Part shown: positions 25,751 to 34,918 of the stretch, in pieces
Position numbering within the stretch: the stretch's first letter is position 1
Layout: each line of letters starts with the position of its first letter
Source of the DNA: Syntrophosphaera sp035450685
GTDB taxonomy: Bacteria > Cloacimonadota > Cloacimonadia > Cloacimonadales > Cloacimonadaceae
Length of the DNA: 64,000 nt
NCBI GenBank assembly: GCA_035450685.1
Contig: DAOTNF010000003.1
Coordinates: forward strand, 62,001 to 126,000
Direction: 5' to 3'
Position numbers and translations under genes: made by a program
Notes under the pieces: model-generated
The model's database searches: none
What the model saw: only the letters and a program-made list of their open reading frames with translations
Told to the model about the DNA's origin: nothing

Positions 25751-26700
25751 TCCTGATCCCCTTTACTGTCGTTATTGGAGAAAAATGCCTGTATGAACTC
25801 ATTGACATTGAAATCTTCCAGATCCTCAATGCCCTCTCCCACTCCTATCATGCGAACCGGAAGTTGCAGTTTATGCTTCAGATTAAAGATGATGCCTCCT
25901 TTCGAAGTTCCGTCGTATTTGCTGAGCACTATGCCAGAAAGCTGGATAGCCTGATCAAAACTCACCGCCTGTGAAATCGCGTTTTGGCCTGTCGTGGCAT
26001 CTACTACCAGCAGGGTCTGATGGGGGGCTTCGGGAAGGAGTTTTTTGATAGTCCGGTCAATCTTGCTCAACTCTTTCATTAGATTATCCTTGGTATGCTG
26101 ACGCCCGGCTGTGTCTATCAAAACCACGTCGTAGGATCTGGCGATGGCAGCTGCAATACCGTCATAGATAACGGAGGCAGGATCGGCATCCTGTTGGGAT
26201 TTGATCAGGGTTGCGCCAGCCCTGTCTGCCCAGATGGAAAGCTGTTCGATGGCAGCCGCCCGGAAAGTGTCACCTGCTATAATCATCACCGACTCTCCCG
26301 CCCTGACCAGGCGATGGGCAATTTTTCCTATGCTGGTGGTTTTTCCTACGCCGTTCACACCTACAAACACGATTACGTAAGGCCTGCGGTTGATTTCGTC
26401 ATAGATGCTGACAGTCTCATTGTAATCATTGAGCAGAATATTCTTCATAATCTCCTGTAAAGCTTCCAGCGCCGCGTCGGGATCAACAATCTTTTCTTCC
26501 CTGATTCGCGTTGCCAGCGCTTCCATAATCTGATCCGTCATTTCAACGCCGGTGTCGCACTTCAGGAGCACTTCTTCAATCTGCTCCATCAACTCGTCGT
26601 CAACTTTGCCCCGCAAATGCACCGTCTCGGCTATCTTACCCAAAAAACCACTTTTTGTCCGTGCAAGCTTTTTACGCAAACTACTCACTATATTAAGCAT
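25747..26700 (-). CDS. ftsY: signal recognition particle receptor FtsY
   Basis: A 317-residue SRP receptor GTPase that delivers ribosomes making membrane proteins to the Sec channel. It consists of the N domain (about 1-95) and G domain: GVNGVGKTTSIGKIAHRL (P-loop), DTAGRQHTKDNLMKEL, and LSKYDGTSKGG. It lacks the acidic N-terminal A domain of E. coli FtsY, as in many bacteria. GGAG lies 5 bases before the ATG. It heads a minus-strand group ending with secDF, so targeting and translocation genes are adjacent. Confidence 0.95.
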   Translation of the reverse strand: MLNIVSSLRKKLARTKSGFLGKIAETVHLRGKVDDELMEQIEEVLLKCDTGVEMTDQIMEALATRIREEKIVDPDAALEALQEIMKNILLNDYNETVSIYDEINRRPYVIVFVGVNGVGKTTSIGKIAHRLVRAGESVMIIAGDTFRAAAIEQLSIWADRAGATLIKSQQDADPASVIYDGIAAAIARSYDVVLIDTAGRQHTKDNLMKELSKIDRTIKKLLPEAPHQTLLVVDATTGQNAISQAVSFDQAIQLSGIVLSKYDGTSKGGIIFNLKHKLQLPVRMIGVGEGIEDLEDFNVNEFIQAFFSNNDSKGDQE

Positions 26701-26758
26701 CTTAGCTCCAAATTAATTAATTCATGTAATGTGCAATATGTCTGAATCACTTTTACTA

Positions 26759-26785
26759 TTGACATCCATGCGCCTGCCATAAAAT
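26759..26785 (+). promoter_or_regulatory. possible promoter of the 26831-30796 gene group
   Basis: TTGACA (26759-26764) and TAAAAT (26780-26785, five of six to the -10 consensus) with a short 15-bp spacer. It lies in the divergent gap between ftsY and the membrane protein gene. The spacer makes it doubtful. Confidence 0.3.
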
Positions 26786-26830
26786 GGAATATTGGCTATC
26801 AGTCAACTAAAAAAACATTCCGAGGAATTG

Positions 26831-27538
26831 ATGCATACAAGCCACTTTCGTCCAGTGATGCTCTTGGCGATTCTCATACCATTGCTGATTACAAGCGTTG
26901 GGTATTATCTGATGTTCGCCAACACAGGCTCTAAATCACAAAACGTTGCAGAGTCTTTTACCGATGTTCAGGACTCGATCTTCGCCTACAAGATGATAGA
27001 TGAACCCGATTCCAGTACCCAAGAGCCGGAAAAGGGATTCGGGATTGGAGAGATTTCACTCTATCTGTCTTTACTTTTGGGATGCGTGGCATTTCTTTGG
27101 TTTTATCTACGCTCCAGCCTCGTCTGGGTGGCAATTATTTCGATACCCATATTCTTTTCACTTTGGGCGGCAATCACTCTGGGCATAAGCATTATTCCAT
27201 TCTATTTAGTGTCCTTATTGTTTGCCGTCTTGTTCGCCCTTTTGGTCCGCTATCTCTTTTTCTGGCCCTCTATCCTGCGCTTCAGGATGGTTCTTTGTTC
27301 GATAGTCGGAGCAGCTTTGCTTACTCTATACTACCGGGGCATTTTTTGGGTTACAAGCCAGGAATGTGTTCAGTCCTGGTGGTCGAGTGTGGCGACAAAC
27401 TCGTTGATAGCTATGATATTTATCACCTTTGGATTGTCTATGGCAGACCTTATAATTCTGCGCAAGGAAATATCAGATGCGAACAAGGAAGCGAGACGCA
27501 GAGCTCTGGCAGACGAAGACGACAACAATGCTGACTGA
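26831..27538 (+). CDS. multi-pass membrane protein of unknown function
   Basis: About 235 residues with roughly six hydrophobic segments: PVMLLAILIPLLITSVGYYL near the N-terminus, a soluble stretch of about 45 residues rich in Ser, Asp and Glu, then a cluster from residue 75 to 165 and a last helix near 190-210. The C-terminal 25 residues are charged (ANKEARRRALADEDDN). I recognise no family. I chose the ATG at 26831, preceded by GAGGA, over a TTG 39 bases earlier. It overlaps trmB by 11 bp, so the two are probably co-expressed. Confidence 0.65.
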   Translation: MHTSHFRPVMLLAILIPLLITSVGYYLMFANTGSKSQNVAESFTDVQDSIFAYKMIDEPDSSTQEPEKGFGIGEISLYLSLLLGCVAFLWFYLRSSLVWVAIISIPIFFSLWAAITLGISIIPFYLVSLLFAVLFALLVRYLFFWPSILRFRMVLCSIVGAALLTLYYRGIFWVTSQECVQSWWSSVATNSLIAMIFITFGLSMADLIILRKEISDANKEARRRALADEDDNNAD

Positions 27539-28136
27539 CCGAGATTTCTTCCTTCTGGAGCACAGCGATGATCTGCTGGACTATCGGGCAATATTCGGTA
27601 ACGACAATCCAGTGTATATTGAAATAGGCTGTGGCAAGGGCGAGTTTATTTCCCAGTATTCCATGCTCCATCCCGAGTGGAATTTCCTGGGTTTCGAAGG
27701 CAGGGAAAAACGTATCCGCAATATACTGAAAAAAGTATCGCCAGCTAACAACCCCAATGTGCGCTTGTTGTGCCTGATGATCGACAGCAACATTGCTCAA
27801 GTGCTTCCACCACAGTCCATCCAAGGTGCTTTCATACAGCATCCCGATCCCTGGCCTAAAAAAAGACATCATAAGCGACGGCTTATACAACAGGATTTCC
27901 TTAACGCCCTGGCGTCTATTCTAATGCCAGATGCCCAGTTGCATATCTCCACCGATCATGAAGAATATGCGAACTGGATCGCGGAGGAATTTCTTAAAAA
28001 CGCCAATTTCCTTTCTTTGCATGATCAGCCGATCCAGAAAACCCCCAGCCTGGCAGACCATGTCACCACCTGGTATGAAAAGGATCAGCGCCGACAAGGC
28101 TTTGAACCCAACTTCATGCTGTATAAAAGAATCTAA
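27528..28136 (+). CDS. trmB: tRNA (guanine-46-N7)-methyltransferase
   Basis: A 202-residue SAM-dependent enzyme that methylates G46 in the variable loop of tRNAs. The SAM-binding motif is YIEIGCGKGEFI, and the diagnostic HPDPWPKKRHHKRRL motif is complete. The ATG at 27528 lies inside the end of the upstream membrane-protein gene. The next gene starts 8 bp after its stop. The length is normal for the family. Confidence 0.93.
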   Translation: MLTDRDFFLLEHSDDLLDYRAIFGNDNPVYIEIGCGKGEFISQYSMLHPEWNFLGFEGREKRIRNILKKVSPANNPNVRLLCLMIDSNIAQVLPPQSIQGAFIQHPDPWPKKRHHKRRLIQQDFLNALASILMPDAQLHISTDHEEYANWIAEEFLKNANFLSLHDQPIQKTPSLADHVTTWYEKDQRRQGFEPNFMLYKRI

Positions 28137-28144
28137 GGCAAGTT

Positions 28145-29827
28145 GTGAATAAGTTCAACGGAGATATTTCCGTATCCAATATCATTAAACGCCTGATCAG
28201 AGCTCCGGAGACTGATGACTGCGAGTATCAGCAGCACATCGAAAGCCTGAATAAGATTGGCAACGCTCTGTCCGCGGATGTTGATTTAACCAATGTTTTT
28301 GACCTGATCCTAAGCATGGCAATCAACTACACAAATGCGGATGGAGCAACGATCTATATGGTTTCAAAAGATGGCAAGAAGCTTGATTTCAAGCTGATTT
28401 ACAACAAAAGCCTGGGTATTGATCAGCTTGACCGTCAGCAAGACAATGAATGGCCGTCAATCCCACTTTTCAATCCTGATGGCAGCCCAAGAACGGACAG
28501 CCTGGAAGCTTATGTGTTTCACAACAAAATAACACTGGATCTGGACGATGTCTATGAATCTGCAAACCAATACAAAAACGGGGTTGTGATCTCTGATATA
28601 TCGCATGGTTACCGCTGTAAATCGATGCTCACAATACCCTTGTTGGATCATGAAAATAATGTATTGGGGCTGATCCAGGTGATCAACGCCATCGATGCGG
28701 ATGGCATGATTGTTTCCTTTGACGATAGGGACAAAGAATTGCTGAAGTCATTGGCCTCACAGGCAGCGCTTGCGGTGTCCCACAGAAATTTGCTGGAAGG
28801 GATGGAAACACTATTGATGCAGTTTATGCGGGTGATTGCAACAGCCATCGAGCGTAAATCAACCTATTCATCCCGTCATATATCCAGAGTGGTGAAGCTC
28901 ACTGAAATGCTGGCCCAAGAGATAAACAAGGCGCAAAGCGGTGTGTATAAAGATATTTCCTTTACTGCTGATCAGTTGCGTGAACTCTCTATGGCGGCTT
29001 TGACCCATGACCTCGGTAAAATCGTAACCCCCAAATACATTATCGATAAAAGCACTCGTTTATTTTGTGTTTTAGACAAAATCGACCTGGTCCAACTTCG
29101 TTTTTCACGCATGAAGCTGTTGTGCCGCTTATTGAAAGAAAGCATGAACACAGAGGATTTCGCTGATTTTATCCAAGCCAGCTTTGGCACCCAGGTTCCT
29201 GTGAAAGGATTAGAGAATTGGCTGGATAAGCAGTTTGAATGGCTGCGGCAGATTAACGAAACTGAGGAGTATCTTTCGGAAGAAGTGTTGGACAGGGTGC
29301 AAACACTGGCTGATATCCACATCACGTATGATGGTGAAGAATACTATCTGCTAAGCCCGGATGAAAAGCTCAACCTCAAAGTGCGGCAAGGCACCCTGAA
29401 TCCAGAAGAAAAAAAGCTGATGCGGGAACATGTCTGGATAACTTTGGAACTGCTTTCTCAGCTTAGCTTTCCCAAAAAGTATCAAAATGTAGCGAACATA
29501 GCAGCCTCGCACCACGAGAATTTGCTGGGCACCGGTTATCCGCGTGGCTTGAAAGCAGAGCAGTTGTCAATACAGTCTCGCATCCTGGCCATGGCAGATA
29601 TATTTGAGGCCATCACTGCTTCTGATCGCCCATATAAAACTCCTCACACCCTGTCTGAGTCTCTGATTATACTTGCCAAAGCCGTTCGCAAGGGTGAATT
29701 GGATGGCGATTTGATGGATATCTTTCTGGATTCCGGTTTGTATATGGAGTATGCCAGAGACTCACTTGAAGCAGAATTGATTGACAATATAGACATTAAC
29801 CAGATCAAGAGTATCTATCACATCTGA
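28145..29827 (+). CDS. GAF plus HD-GYP domain protein with long insertion
   Basis: A 560-residue cytoplasmic protein. A GAF-type sensor domain covers about residues 40-215. An HD-GYP domain, the fold of c-di-GMP phosphodiesterases, follows with THDLGK (His288-Asp289) and HHENLLGTGYPRGL (His456-His457). About 105 extra residues lie between these halves (roughly 303-410), and the usual Asp of the HHExxDGxGYP motif is Leu461. The C-terminal ADIFEAITASDRPYK segment is intact. It starts with GTG, supported by AAGG 6 bases upstream. Regulation by c-di-GMP turnover is inferred; no GGDEF gene is in the window. Confidence 0.82.
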   Translation: MNKFNGDISVSNIIKRLIRAPETDDCEYQQHIESLNKIGNALSADVDLTNVFDLILSMAINYTNADGATIYMVSKDGKKLDFKLIYNKSLGIDQLDRQQDNEWPSIPLFNPDGSPRTDSLEAYVFHNKITLDLDDVYESANQYKNGVVISDISHGYRCKSMLTIPLLDHENNVLGLIQVINAIDADGMIVSFDDRDKELLKSLASQAALAVSHRNLLEGMETLLMQFMRVIATAIERKSTYSSRHISRVVKLTEMLAQEINKAQSGVYKDISFTADQLRELSMAALTHDLGKIVTPKYIIDKSTRLFCVLDKIDLVQLRFSRMKLLCRLLKESMNTEDFADFIQASFGTQVPVKGLENWLDKQFEWLRQINETEEYLSEEVLDRVQTLADIHITYDGEEYYLLSPDEKLNLKVRQGTLNPEEKKLMREHVWITLELLSQLSFPKKYQNVANIAASHHENLLGTGYPRGLKAEQLSIQSRILAMADIFEAITASDRPYKTPHTLSESLIILAKAVRKGELDGDLMDIFLDSGLYMEYARDSLEAELIDNIDINQIKSIYHI

Positions 29828-30796
29828 ATGAGTAAGTTAACTCATATAATTGATAATAAATTATGGCTTGCTCCACTGGCTGGTTTTACAGATCAGGCAT
29901 TCAGGCAACTTTGCAAAGCCAACGGCGCAGACGTTCTGGTAAGCGAGATGGTAAGCGCTGACGGACTGATCCGGGACTCGGTTAAGACAGTGCAGTATAT
30001 AAAGTTTTCCGAAACCGAAAGACCCTTGGGTATTCAGATATTTGGCTCAGATCCAGTGGTGATGGCCAGGGCGGCGGAGTTCTGCCTTCAATACAAGCCT
30101 GATTTTATCGATCTGAATATGGGATGTCCGGTGAAGAAAGTGGTGAAGCGTGGGGCTGGATCAGCGTTGATGAAAGACCCCCAGCGTGCTGCGGCAATAG
30201 TAAGGGAAGTTAAAGCTGCTCTTGCAGGACTTGTGCCTTTGGGAGCCAAGATTCGCAGCGGATGGGACTCTCGCTCTGTCAACTACCTGGAAATGGGACT
30301 CAGCTTGCAGGAAGCGGGCATCGATTTTCTTTGCCTGCATCCTCGCACTCAGTCTCAAATGTTTTCAGGCCAATCAGATTGGGAGCATATCCGCAACCTC
30401 AAACAAAAGCTAAGCATTCCTTTGATTGGAAACGGAGATATCAAGTCTCCCGAAGATGCGGCGCGAATGTACTCCACCACGGGCTGCGACTCTGTTATGA
30501 TTGGAAGAGGCGCTTTGGGAAGGCCTTGGATCTTCAACCAGATTCGTGAGTTGTCACTTACAGGGGATTATTCTCCGGTCACCAAAACCCAGATGCTGGA
30601 AACCATTTTTAGCCAGATCGACCTTGCCCTTGCCTATAAACCAGAAAGAGTAGTCACCAAAGAACTGCGCTCCCAGCTTTGCCATTACACCAAGGGATTG
30701 CCCGGCGGCGCAGATTTAAGGCAAAAGATCAATCACGCGGAAAACACCACTGTCATAAAGGAATTGCTCATTCAGAGCGAAGCTTTTCGGATCTAA
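29828..30796 (+). CDS. dusB: tRNA-dihydrouridine synthase (DusB type)
   Basis: A 322-residue FMN enzyme that reduces uridines in tRNA D-loops. It opens with WLAPLAGFTDQAFRQLC, carries the catalytic cysteine in NMGCPVKKVVKRGAGSALM, and has GNGDIKSPEDA and VMIGRGALGRPWIF. Its ATG begins immediately after the stop of the HD-GYP gene, so it is co-transcribed. The assignment to DusB rather than another Dus subfamily rests on the GCPVKKV motif and is less certain than the general function. Confidence 0.9.
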   Translation: MSKLTHIIDNKLWLAPLAGFTDQAFRQLCKANGADVLVSEMVSADGLIRDSVKTVQYIKFSETERPLGIQIFGSDPVVMARAAEFCLQYKPDFIDLNMGCPVKKVVKRGAGSALMKDPQRAAAIVREVKAALAGLVPLGAKIRSGWDSRSVNYLEMGLSLQEAGIDFLCLHPRTQSQMFSGQSDWEHIRNLKQKLSIPLIGNGDIKSPEDAARMYSTTGCDSVMIGRGALGRPWIFNQIRELSLTGDYSPVTKTQMLETIFSQIDLALAYKPERVVTKELRSQLCHYTKGLPGGADLRQKINHAENTTVIKELLIQSEAFRI

Positions 30797-30863
30797 TACC
30801 AATTCGCTTTCATCAAGCTATTATTTGCATTTTTACGAAACAAGTCCCACCAGACACCAAAGC

Positions 30864-30950
30864 TGCGTCATCACGTGCAATCGGGGTCCCCGCCGAAGCG
30901 CGTAGCGGTTTGGTAGGGTGACTTGGCCCGTGATCCAGTCTTCTGGAAAC
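30864..30950 (+). repeat. family B palindromic repeat, copy B1
   Basis: GCGTCATCAC...CGGGGTCCCCGCC...GGTTTGGTAGGGTGACTTGG...GATCCAGTCTTCTGG. It matches copy B3 (38646-38740, opposite strand) along its length. It lies in the 534-bp gap between dusB and the GT9 gene, directly before repeat A4. No gene is seen in this gap. Confidence 0.65.
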
Positions 30951-31187
30951 AACCACCCAGCCTAAAAACAACCGGCATCAATTCCTTGACAACTGCATAA
31001 ATAACCCTATATAATCCGCAATATTCTTCATAGTGCCCTCCTTTGCTGCTCCAGGCTTTTGTGCCATCATCCTTAGGTCATCCTTATAAATTATAAGGTT
31101 GACCCCAGGAAGACCCACGCCAGAGAGGGGGATTCAAATGAGGATCATCCCCCCTCATAATATATAGGTGCTACGACAGGTGGAAAG
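30951..31187 (+). repeat. family A dispersed repeat, copy A4 (full length, with promoter)
   Basis: All three blocks are present: promoter block (CCTAAAAACAACCGGCATCA and consensus promoter), palindrome (CATCATCCTTAGGTCATCC then TATAAATTATA and GGTTGACC), and right block with GGATCATCCCCCC and the end ATATATAGGTGCTACGA. It lies 144 bp from the 3' end of the convergent GT9 gene. Confidence 0.82.
30986..31015 (+). promoter_or_regulatory. consensus sigma-70 promoter inside repeat A4
   Basis: TTGACA at 30986-30991, an 18-bp spacer and TATAAT at 31010-31015. Both hexamers match the consensus completely and the spacer has the same length as in copy A3. It points into the palindrome and then towards the 3' end of the GT9 gene. 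Confidence 0.65.
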
Positions 31188-31212
31188 TTTTCCTGGAACA
31201 AGCACCAGCAAG

Positions 31213-31280
31213 CTATACACTGCGTCATCCCGGACAGACGAGGCCCTTTGGGGTGGCTTGAGCCACGATCCAGTCTTTGA
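31213..31280 (+). repeat. family B palindromic repeat, copy B2 (short)
   Basis: GCGTCATCCCGGACAGACGA...GGGTGGCTTGAGCC...GATCCAGTCTTTG. It has the same ends as B1 and B5 but a shorter middle. It follows repeat A4 after about 25 bp. Confidence 0.55.
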
Positions 31281-31330
31281 AAATGAGAGCCCATTGTAAT
31301 AACGTAAACGAAATAGTATAAACCTCGTAT

Positions 31331-32314
31331 TTATCTGCCTATCAGCTCTTCTATCGATTCCACTATCCTCTGAGGCGAGATATCCAGCATACACCTGAAG
31401 TGCTTTAGGGGACAACGTTCCAAGCCGTGCAAAGAACATGGCTGACAGGGCAGATTGGCACATAGTATTTTGGCAGATTCGTTCAAAGGTGCAAAACCCA
31501 GTTTGGGGTGGGTGCCTCCAAAGATCGCTATCTGTTTCTTTCCCAAAGCCGCTGCCATGTGCATGGGGCCAGTGTCGCCGCTAATCACCAGATCGGTCTG
31601 CGCCACCACCTGTGCCAGTTCCGCAAATCCAAACCTGCCACAAAGATTGTGTGATGCGGAAAACTCCCGCGCAAGAATACTGGCGGGTTCTCTGTCCTGA
31701 TTGTCTCCCAGCAGCCAGACCTGATATCTGTCGCCCAGAATAGACAACAGCTCCCGATACAATTGGATTGGATACGTCTTTGTCGGATGCGCGGCACCCA
31801 CAAATATGGCGATAAGCTTTTTACCATCCATCCGCTCTGGCAAACCGTCGCAGGAGGATTCGCGGAAGCTCAGTTTGGGATGCAGCAATGGTTTATGCAG
31901 ATAGGACGCGTTTTTAAACAATTTATCCAGAGCGGAATAGTACAAACGGACGGTGGATTCAATGGCAGTATCAGTTGTCTTGTTTACAATGGATTTCCTC
32001 AACCGCCTTTGTTTGCTATAGGTGGCTTTTCTGCGGGCATGGACTATACATCTGATCAGCCAGGTGGAAAACTTTCCGTGCAGATCGATCATGATATCGT
32101 ATTGTTCCTTGAGTAGCAAAAGATGCCAGCCAAGCGTTTTGCCATAGGGCACAAAGACCAGTTCATCATCCAGCATCTTTACCAAATCCGCGTACTGGCT
32201 CTTGCTGCAGTAGTGGATTTGCGCCTGGGGATACAACTGCCTCAATTCTGCCACAACGGACTGAGTGAGGATGATATCTCCCATCGAACTCAGCCTGAGC
32301 AGCAGTATCTTCAT
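31331..32314 (-). CDS. glycosyltransferase family 9 (LPS heptosyltransferase-like)
   Basis: A 327-residue GT-B enzyme. It begins MKILLLRLSSMGDIILT, the typical start of ADP-heptose:LPS heptosyltransferases. The C-terminal donor-binding part has LVISGDTGPMHMAAALGKKQIAIFGGTHP. A role in adding heptose-like sugars to the lipid A core is likely, in line with lpxB at 59643; the exact donor is unknown. It ends the trxB-alaS-GT9 group and overlaps the alaS stop by 4 bp. Confidence 0.85.
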   Translation of the reverse strand: MKILLLRLSSMGDIILTQSVVAELRQLYPQAQIHYCSKSQYADLVKMLDDELVFVPYGKTLGWHLLLLKEQYDIMIDLHGKFSTWLIRCIVHARRKATYSKQRRLRKSIVNKTTDTAIESTVRLYYSALDKLFKNASYLHKPLLHPKLSFRESSCDGLPERMDGKKLIAIFVGAAHPTKTYPIQLYRELLSILGDRYQVWLLGDNQDREPASILAREFSASHNLCGRFGFAELAQVVAQTDLVISGDTGPMHMAAALGKKQIAIFGGTHPKLGFAPLNESAKILCANLPCQPCSLHGLERCPLKHFRCMLDISPQRIVESIEELIGR

Positions 32315-34914
32315 TGGGCAGATTGGGCTATGATTTCAGGCAGGTCCTTGATAATGGCTGGTATCTGCGTTCTATCCTTGCCTCCTGCCATCGCGGAATC
32401 AGCCCTACCACCGCCTTTTCCTCCCATGCGGGAAGCAACTGCTGAGACAATTTTACCGGCATGATACTTTGACAGCAGGCTCTGCCCCACAATTGCCAGA
32501 ATCGATACCTTGTCTTCCGTGGGGCTGAAAATCACAGCTATCGTATCGTTGTATTTGCTTTTCAGATAGTCGCCCATTTCTCTCAGCCTGGCAGGGTCAG
32601 AATTGACCTCAGTCGCCAGCAATCGAAAGCCTTCAAGCTGCTTTGCAGATTGCATCAGCTTTTCCGCTTCATTGCCGCTTTCCAGGGCCTCCAATTGTTT
32701 GATCTTCGTTTCCTGTTCATGAAGCTGGGTGAGCAAGGCTTCCACTTTGCTTTCCAGCATCTTTTCCGGAACGTGCAGTTTTTCAGACAAGCGCGTTTGT
32801 GAATCCTGGATAGCCAGGACAAACTCATCTGCAGCAGTGCCGGTTACCGCCTCGATCCTGCGAATGCCCGCAGCCGAAGAGCTTTCAGAAATAATCTTGA
32901 AAAAGCCGATCTCACCTGTGGCGTGGACGTGGGTGCCGCCGCAGAGCTCCTGGGAAAACCCTTGCACGTTAACCACCCTCACCTGTTCAGAGTATTTCTC
33001 GCCAAACAAGGCTATGGCTCCTTCAGCCCTGGCCTCGGCGATTGGTTTGATGGCAATGCTGACCGGGCGGTTTTCACGCACAGCCTGGTTGACGATGTTC
33101 TCGATGGAGGTGACCTGATTTCTATTCAGTCCTTTCACATGGGTGAAATCAAAGCGCAGATGATGGGGGCTCACCAGCGAACCCTTTTGCTGCACATGCT
33201 CACCCAATACGGAACGCAGGGCTTTGTGCAGCAGATGGGTGGCTGTATGGTTGCGGGCTGTGTCCTTCCGGCGGGAAACATCAATCTCGGCAATCACCTG
33301 ACCCGGCAAGACCTGTCCGCGGGTTAGTGTTCCGATATGGACAAAGAAATCCCCGCTCTTGACCACGTTGCTCACTTCCATCTCAAAGTCGTCATTGTGG
33401 ATCTTTCCGGTATCTCCCACCTGTCCGCCAGACTCAGCGTAGAACGGGGTCTGGTTAAGTTGCAGATGAAGTTGTCCGTCATCGGCAATCAGATAGCGTT
33501 GGATGCGGCATTCAGCGCATTGCTGGTCATACCCGATAAAAACTGTCGGAGTAGAAGGTTCCAACTCTATCCAATCGGAATTGACCGCGTCGAGGGCAAA
33601 TTTGGAGCCTTCCCTGGCTTTTTTGCGCTGAAGCTCCATCTCTTCCTCAAAGCCTTTGGTATCCACACGCAAATGCTTTTCTTCCGCCAGCAGCAATGTC
33701 AGGTCAAGAGGGAAGCCATAGGTATCGTAGAGCGCGAAAGCTTCTTTTCCGGGGATAAGGTCGCCCTCCAGGCGGGAGCAGATTTCGTCAAAGCGTTGCA
33801 AGCCAGTATCCAGTGTGTGATTGAACCGCTCTTCCTCAGACTGGATCACCATCTTGATATATGCTTCTTTACCTGACAGCTCCAGAAAATGGTGGCCCAT
33901 GATCTCCGTCACGGTCTCTACCAGATGAAACATGAAAGGCTCGGCGAAGCCCAGGAGCCTGCCATGCCGGGCGGCCCGGCGCAATATCCTGCGCAACACG
34001 TAACCCCTGCCTTCGTTTGAGGGGAACCCACCGTCGGCAAGGGCAAAACAGAGGCAGCGGATGTGGTCAGCTATCACCCTGTGGGAAACACCCGTTTCCG
34101 GCTTATACTCTTTGCCGCTCAACTGCGAGATCTTGTCTATGATAGGCATAAACAGGTCGGTCTCATAGTTGCTGCTCTTGTTTTGCAGCACCTGAGCGAC
34201 TCTTTCCAGGCCAGCCCCGGTATCCACATACTTGTGTTTCAGGGGTGTCAGCGAGCGGTCTTTTTCCCGGTTGTATTGGATGAAAACCAGGTTCCAAAGC
34301 TCGATGTAGCGTCCACAATCTCCGTTCACCGCGCAGACGTGGCCTTCAACGCCTTTTTTGCTGCAGAAAGCTTCGCCCCTGTCGATATGGATTTCGCTGC
34401 AAGGCCCGCAGGGCCCGGTCTCCCCCATTTCCCAAAAATTGTCTTTATCGCCATGATAAGAAATACGCTCCGAATCGATATCCGTCTGTTTTTTCCACAG
34501 TTCATAGGCTTCCTGGTCGGAGTCGTGGACAGTGGCATATAGCTTGTCTTTGGGTAGCTTCCAGACTTCGGTGAGCAGTTCCCATGCCCATTCGATGGCT
34601 TCTTTTTTGTAATAATCCCCAAAAGACCAGTTGCCCAACATTTCAAAGAAGGTGTGATGGTAACCGTCTTTTCCGACCTCTTCCAGATCGTTGTGTTTGC
34701 CTCCCGCGCGGATGCATTTCTGGCTGTTGACTGCCCGCGGCACGGATGGCTCATGCAAGCCGAGGAAGATGTTTTTAAACTGGTTCATTCCCGCGTTGGT
34801 AAACAGCAGGGTTGGATCCCCCTCCGGAACCACCGGAGAGGAAGCTATAAATGTATGGCCTCTGGCCTGGAAAAAGTCCAGAAAACTCTGACGGATATCT
34901 TTGCTGCTAAACAC
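32311..34914 (-). CDS. alaS: alanyl-tRNA synthetase
   Basis: An 867-residue synthetase with the full bacterial domain set. The class II core contains FFEMLGNWSFGDYYKKEA and GYVLRRILRRAARHG. The editing domain has RNHTATHLLHKALRSVLG and the zinc motif CGGTHV. The C-terminal DHHA1/C-Ala part has ASRMGGKGGGRADSAMAGG. It starts with GTG, preceded by AAGGA in the end of trxB. The stop overlaps the GT9 start. Confidence 0.95.
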   Translation of the reverse strand: MFSSKDIRQSFLDFFQARGHTFIASSPVVPEGDPTLLFTNAGMNQFKNIFLGLHEPSVPRAVNSQKCIRAGGKHNDLEEVGKDGYHHTFFEMLGNWSFGDYYKKEAIEWAWELLTEVWKLPKDKLYATVHDSDQEAYELWKKQTDIDSERISYHGDKDNFWEMGETGPCGPCSEIHIDRGEAFCSKKGVEGHVCAVNGDCGRYIELWNLVFIQYNREKDRSLTPLKHKYVDTGAGLERVAQVLQNKSSNYETDLFMPIIDKISQLSGKEYKPETGVSHRVIADHIRCLCFALADGGFPSNEGRGYVLRRILRRAARHGRLLGFAEPFMFHLVETVTEIMGHHFLELSGKEAYIKMVIQSEEERFNHTLDTGLQRFDEICSRLEGDLIPGKEAFALYDTYGFPLDLTLLLAEEKHLRVDTKGFEEEMELQRKKAREGSKFALDAVNSDWIELEPSTPTVFIGYDQQCAECRIQRYLIADDGQLHLQLNQTPFYAESGGQVGDTGKIHNDDFEMEVSNVVKSGDFFVHIGTLTRGQVLPGQVIAEIDVSRRKDTARNHTATHLLHKALRSVLGEHVQQKGSLVSPHHLRFDFTHVKGLNRNQVTSIENIVNQAVRENRPVSIAIKPIAEARAEGAIALFGEKYSEQVRVVNVQGFSQELCGGTHVHATGEIGFFKIISESSSAAGIRRIEAVTGTAADEFVLAIQDSQTRLSEKLHVPEKMLESKVEALLTQLHEQETKIKQLEALESGNEAEKLMQSAKQLEGFRLLATEVNSDPARLREMGDYLKSKYNDTIAVIFSPTEDKVSILAIVGQSLLSKYHAGKIVSAVASRMGGKGGGRADSAMAGGKDRTQIPAIIKDLPEIIAQSAQ

Positions 34915-34918
34915 TGAT

